Below, piece by piece: positions 60,502 through 64,000 of a DNA stretch of 64,000 nt. How positions within the stretch are numbered: the stretch's first letter is position 1; each line of letters starts with the position of its first letter. Origin of the DNA: Gluconobacter sp. Gdi (lineage in GTDB: Bacteria; Pseudomonadota; Alphaproteobacteria; Acetobacterales; Acetobacteraceae); NCBI RefSeq assembly GCF_014132155.1, contig NZ_BLJQ01000002.1, forward strand, positions 438,845 to 502,844, in the 5' to 3' direction. The position numbers were made by a program, and so were the translations under genes. The notes below the pieces were generated by a model. That model had not been told where the DNA came from. It ran no database searches and worked only from the letters and a program-made list of their open reading frames with translations.

Positions 60502-61968
60502 ATGAGCTCCTCCGACATTATTCCGAATAACAACGATCAGTCTCCTGAAGACAATGGAAGTGAGAGCTTCACCAGCCATGTCCCGCGGACAGCGACAGAT
60601 CCATTCGCTCCGCAAGGCATACCCATTGCGCTGTTGGAGTTTCATTCTCCGACTGCCGGTCTGGTTAATCTGCCGGCAACAGCCTCTGCGCGCTATACGA
60701 TCTGGTTGATTGGCGGTCTTTTCCTGGCATGTCTGGCAGGAATGGCATTTTTCCCGCTCAATCGGATTGTGAGCACCACCGGTCGGCTGGTCTCTACGGA
60801 ACCGACAATCGTCGTTCAGCCGCTGGAAACTTCCATCGTTCGGTCTATTGATGTTCAGGTCGGTGATTATGTGAAAAAGGGTCAGGTGCTTGCGCATCTG
60901 GATCCGACCATCACGAAAGCCGACATCACCAATATGGCTCTGCAGCGTGATTCCTATCAGGCTGAGCGTGATCGTCTGAAGGCAGAGGCAGATGATCAGG
61001 ATTATCATCCTGACACATCAAATCCTGCATCGGTTCAGCAGGGGGCAGCTTTCCTGCGTCGTCGTAGCGAATATCGCGCTCGTATTCAGAACTATGATCA
61101 GCAGATTGCCGGCTTGCAGAGTGACATGCAGGGGTATCGCGCGAATGCGGCCATGTATGCGAGCAAGATGCGGGTGGCTGATGAAGTCCTGAAGATGCGC
61201 CAGCATGAGCAGGCAGATCAGGTTGGATCACGTCTCTCCACGCTGGCCGCACAGAATGACATGATGGAAGCGGAGCGGGCTGAAATCTCTGCACAGCAGA
61301 GTGCCAATTCCGCTGAGAACAAGCTTGCCGCCATGAAAGCGGAGCGCGAAAGTTTTATCGAAAACTGGAAAGCGCAGGTCTACACAAACCTGACCGAGAC
61401 CCAGCATCATCTCGATGAATACAGTAGTTCTTACGAGAAGGCGCGTCTGCGGCAGGATCTGATCTTGCTCAAGGCTCCGGAAGATGGAGTTGTGCTTACG
61501 ATTGCAAAGGCGTCCGTTGGGTCTGTGCTTCAGTCGGCTAATCAGTTCATGACCCTCGTGCCGACGGGTTATGGGGTCGAAATGGAATCCGTCATGCGGG
61601 CTGCTGATGCAGCCTTTGTGAAGGTCGGTGATCATGCCCTCGTAAAGTTCGCAGCATTTCCTTTCACACAGTATGGCGGTGCTGAAGCAACGGTGCGGGT
61701 TATCAGTGCAGATTCCTTCGATAAATCTGATGCCGCCGGCGGTGGGGGTGGTGACGCCAGTGGGGCTGCCGGTTCTGCCAGTGAAGGCGTCTTTTATCGC
61801 GTCCGTCTTCGGATCGACCGTTACACGTTGCATGGGCAGCCGAGTTTCTTCCATCCAGCACCAGGTGTCCCGACGACAGCGGATATTGACGTCGGAAAAC
61901 GGACAGTCCTGCAATACTTCTTCAGTCGGATAACGCCGACCCTGACAGAAGGCATGAGAGAGCCGTAA
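60502..61968 (+). CDS. HlyD-family type I secretion adaptor
   Basis: This 488-residue adaptor links the ABC exporter to the outer-membrane channel. It has a cytoplasmic N-terminal stretch (about 65 residues), one membrane helix (WLIGGLFLACLAGMAFF), then a lipoyl half (VVQPLETSIVRSIDVQVGDYVKKGQVLAHLDP). A long alpha-helical coiled coil (130-320) and a second lipoyl half (LILLKAPEDGVVLTIAKASVGS) follow. The barrel domain has an unusual Gly/Ala/Ser-rich insert at about residues 410-427 (AAGGGGGDASGAAGSASEG). The start is 3 bases after the exporter stop. A terminator ends this pair. Confidence 0.9.
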   Translation: MSSSDIIPNNNDQSPEDNGSESFTSHVPRTATDPFAPQGIPIALLEFHSPTAGLVNLPATASARYTIWLIGGLFLACLAGMAFFPLNRIVSTTGRLVSTEPTIVVQPLETSIVRSIDVQVGDYVKKGQVLAHLDPTITKADITNMALQRDSYQAERDRLKAEADDQDYHPDTSNPASVQQGAAFLRRRSEYRARIQNYDQQIAGLQSDMQGYRANAAMYASKMRVADEVLKMRQHEQADQVGSRLSTLAAQNDMMEAERAEISAQQSANSAENKLAAMKAERESFIENWKAQVYTNLTETQHHLDEYSSSYEKARLRQDLILLKAPEDGVVLTIAKASVGSVLQSANQFMTLVPTGYGVEMESVMRAADAAFVKVGDHALVKFAAFPFTQYGGAEATVRVISADSFDKSDAAGGGGGDASGAAGSASEGVFYRVRLRIDRYTLHGQPSFFHPAPGVPTTADIDVGKRTVLQYFFSRITPTLTEGMREP

Positions 61969-61975
61969 GGCCGAG

Positions 61976-62013
61976 AAAACGCCCGGCCAGTCCGGGCGTT
62001 TTACATTTTTGCC
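61976..62013 (+). terminator. Intrinsic terminator after the HlyD adaptor gene
   Basis: AAAACGCCCGG (61976-61986) pairs perfectly with CCGGGCGTTTT (61992-62002), with a 5-nt loop and the T-rich tail TTTTACATTTTT. It lies between the adaptor gene and the Sel1 gene, so downstream expression may depend on read-through or an own promoter. Confidence 0.85.
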
Positions 62014-62031
62014 GTACCCGAGTTGAGCAAC

Positions 62032-63804
62032 ATGACATTCAAGCGCCGCATTACTTCTCTCCTCTCTTCCAAAGGAAAGCTGGAGCAGGCGATCCATTTG
62101 ATGGAGACGGGAGAAACCGTTCGTGGTTTCGCTCTATTGAGCCGTATGGCGGCTCAAGGTGATATGGAGGCTTCCTTTCGCGTCGGGCGTGCCTATCTGG
62201 ACGGAGCTGGCGTTCCACCCAGTCTGGAAGAAGGTGCTCGTTGGATTCTGGGCGCGGCAGAAGCCGGTCATGTCGAAGCGACCTTTGTGCTGGCTACACT
62301 TTATACGGTTGGCCTTCCTGAAGGGTTCGAAATCCGGGCACAAAAAGCAGGACTGGATCTTTCTGCCCGTCCCGTCTCTGGAAAAAGGCATCCGGATTTT
62401 CATCAGGGCCGTCACTGGGCACAGGTCGCCGCAGATGCGGGTTCGGCAGATGCTCAGGCCCTGTTGGGCTATATTCTAACAAACGGTCCAGAAGACCTAC
62501 GTGATCTTCCTCGGGCTCGTGCCTTGTATGAACAATCTGCCGCCGCCGGGTGCTCTCAGGGGCATCTGGGTCTGGCATTGGCAATTTTGCATTCAGCAGA
62601 GACGGAGGATGCCCGGAAAATTGCTGCATCCCATTTAAAGGAGGCAACCAAGGGTGGCCTCGGGACGGCATTCGATATTCTTGGTCGTATGAGTGAGGCC
62701 GGTGCTGGTGTTCCTCATGATATGGGAGCAGCAGCCCGCTATTATCGTCAGGCGGCCGAGCGGAACATCGTCGGAGCGCAAGCACGGTATGGCCTGTTCC
62801 TGTTAGAGGGTGTCGGTGTTGAGCAGCATTATGGTCGTGCTGAAACCTGGCTACGGCGTGCAGCCCTGAATGGGGATGCAGAGTCTGCTGCGCTCTTGGG
62901 CGATCTATATGCCAAAGGTGGCGAGTTACCGCCGAATCTCATGGAAGCGGCGACCTGGTATCGGTTGGCCGCCGAGCAGAAACATGGCGGCGCCGCACGT
63001 GCGCTTGGATTGCTCTACCTAACCGGAAACGGCGTTCACCGGGACCCGGATGTGGCGACGTACTGGTTTCGCGTGGCTTCGGAATCCGGTGACCATCATG
63101 CCGATGCTGATTTCGGCAATCTGATTCTGACAGGCGCTGCCGCGACGGATGACCAGAAGCAGGCTCTGAAAGAGCGTTTTGAGCGCGCTGCGGAGAAAGG
63201 CGACTTGGTTGGCGCTTTCAATCTGGGTGTCTGCTTTGCTGAAGGTGTTGGCGATACGCAGGACGCTGCAGAAGCTGCCCGTTGGATGCAGAAAGCCACC
63301 GATGGAGTCGTCAATGCGCAGTTCTGGTACGGCCGGATGCTGTTGGAAGGGCGCGGCGTTCAACCTGACCCGACCCAAGCGATGCACTGGATGGAAAAAG
63401 CCGCCGACGCGGGCATGGCTGAAGCTCAGGTGGCGGTTGCGCAGCTTCTGGTGACGGGGCAGATCAACGGTCGGCGCGATCACGTACGGGCTCTGAACCT
63501 CTATGAGGCAGCGGCAGACAGCGGAAATACGGACGCGATGTTCTCACTGGCCGCGATGTATGGCGGTGGGCATGATGTTGAAGAAAATCGGGCAGATGCA
63601 CAGAAATGGTTTCGGAAGGCTGCTCAGCGGGGTAACGGCCTGGCTCAGCTCATGCTGGGCCGATATCTTGTGCGTGGGCTTGCTGGCGTAACAGATCTGG
63701 TTGAGGGGCGAAGCTGGCTGGAACGTGCCAAAGCCCAGGGCATTCAGGATGCCGAAGCCGAACTCATCAATCTTGATGATGCCCGCGCTGATGAGGACGA
63801 CTGA
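62032..63804 (+). CDS. Sel1-repeat protein
   Basis: This 590-residue soluble protein consists almost entirely of tandem Sel1-like repeats (SLR, about 36 residues each), such as GEAYxxGxGVxxxxxxAxxWxxxAAExGxxxAQ, with around 13 units between residues about 40 and 570. There is no signal peptide. Sel1 repeats form superhelices for protein contacts. In this position, after an exporter and adaptor, the protein may act in regulation or assembly of the secretion system; this is inference. The ATG at 62032 is used; a TTG three codons earlier is also possible. It is followed 6 bases later by another gene. Confidence 0.85.
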   Translation: MTFKRRITSLLSSKGKLEQAIHLMETGETVRGFALLSRMAAQGDMEASFRVGRAYLDGAGVPPSLEEGARWILGAAEAGHVEATFVLATLYTVGLPEGFEIRAQKAGLDLSARPVSGKRHPDFHQGRHWAQVAADAGSADAQALLGYILTNGPEDLRDLPRARALYEQSAAAGCSQGHLGLALAILHSAETEDARKIAASHLKEATKGGLGTAFDILGRMSEAGAGVPHDMGAAARYYRQAAERNIVGAQARYGLFLLEGVGVEQHYGRAETWLRRAALNGDAESAALLGDLYAKGGELPPNLMEAATWYRLAAEQKHGGAARALGLLYLTGNGVHRDPDVATYWFRVASESGDHHADADFGNLILTGAAATDDQKQALKERFERAAEKGDLVGAFNLGVCFAEGVGDTQDAAEAARWMQKATDGVVNAQFWYGRMLLEGRGVQPDPTQAMHWMEKAADAGMAEAQVAVAQLLVTGQINGRRDHVRALNLYEAAADSGNTDAMFSLAAMYGGGHDVEENRADAQKWFRKAAQRGNGLAQLMLGRYLVRGLAGVTDLVEGRSWLERAKAQGIQDAEAELINLDDARADEDD

Positions 63805-63810
63805 TTTCAC

Positions 63811-64000
63811 GTGTCTTCTGACAAAGAGCGCCCAGACCTGACCGGTACGACCTCCCGTGCGGCATTCGGGGGGTATGGTCACGAGGTTACGGACGAAGAA
63901 CGGGCCGAATGGCGGGAAGTCATGAATGCCCGGGCGCAGAATGCCTTCCGGCGTGGTCAGGAAGCGATGCAAACTGGTCGTTTGCAGGACGGTCTTTTCT
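63811..64000 (+). CDS. Uncharacterised protein, 5' part only
   Basis: A reading frame opens with GTG at 63811, 6 bases after the Sel1 gene, and runs to the window end (63 codons). It starts MSSDKERPDLTGTTSRAAFGG and continues with a charged, helical stretch RAEWREVMNARAQNAFRRGQEA, then QTGRLQDGLF, which resembles the beginning of a TPR unit. There is no signal peptide. It is probably co-transcribed with the Sel1 gene and may belong to the type I secretion locus. Family and full length cannot be judged. Confidence 0.6.
   Translation, partial: MSSDKERPDLTGTTSRAAFGGYGHEVTDEERAEWREVMNARAQNAFRRGQEAMQTGRLQDGLF

Noticed and set aside
61228-62097. 289-codon minus-strand frame opposite the HlyD gene
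   Set aside because: It crosses a terminator and the end of a real gene, with no coding support.

Overview
The window looks like a chromosomal segment of an acetic acid bacterium, most likely Gluconobacter or a close relative. This is inferred from protein content, not from a marker gene: an OprB-type sugar porin, a secreted aldose 1-epimerase, four TonB-dependent receptors with long Ala/Thr/His-rich N-termini, OpgG/OpgH glucan synthesis, a UbiH-type hydroxylase, a zinc-free bL36 and a compact biotin operon. Gene density is high, overlaps of the ATGA type are common, and no prophage, CRISPR array or intact insertion sequence is visible.

Layout. 1-5.9 kb: 3' end of tRNA-Gly, porin, inorganic pyrophosphatase, a small secreted DUF2501-like protein, a FUSC membrane protein and tRNA-Ile(CAU). 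5.9-10.1 kb: EttA, an N-acetyltransferase, an orphan secretin-N-domain-like secreted protein and the MlaA/MlaC lipid-transport pair. 10.4-23.4 kb: mutarotase, three TonB-dependent receptors, a UbiH-CysE operon and an MscS-type channel. 23.6-32 kb: GlnK-AmtB, a two-repeat secreted protein, a decayed retropepsin-like gene with a frameshift, an SDR, a helix-hairpin-helix protein, an intact retropepsin coupled to XerC, and PriA. 32-40.7 kb: a siderophore receptor, a small CC/CC membrane protein, a TPR protein, bL36, an AaeB-DUF1656-AaeA type efflux operon and a secreted lipase-like hydrolase.

40.8-51.4 kb: surface-polymer genes (a CDP-glycerol-transferase-like protein and a flippase), oligopeptidase B, a second DUF2501-like protein, a divergent SDR/HxlR pair and the OpgG/D-OpgH operon. 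51.5-57.9 kb: a tightly overlapping biotin operon read bioA-bioF-bioH-bioC-bioD (bioB absent here), a tiny ORF and SelO. 58.3-64 kb: a type I secretion operon (ABC exporter with a Cys-less C39-like domain, HlyD adaptor, a Sel1-repeat protein of about 590 residues, and an uncharacterised gene cut by the window edge).

How the genes work together. Envelope transport dominates: sugar entry by the porin, iron or other ligand uptake by the receptors, lipid recycling by Mla, aromatic-acid-type efflux by FUSC/HlyD, osmoprotection by OpgG/H and MscS, and protein export by the type I system. The strongest candidates for new biology are the C39-like exporter/Sel1 locus at the right edge and the frameshifted, active-site-less retropepsin paralogue. 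Smaller leads are the paired DUF2501-like proteins and the CC/CC mini-protein. Long reading frames opposite real genes are frequent in this GC-rich DNA and were not annotated.
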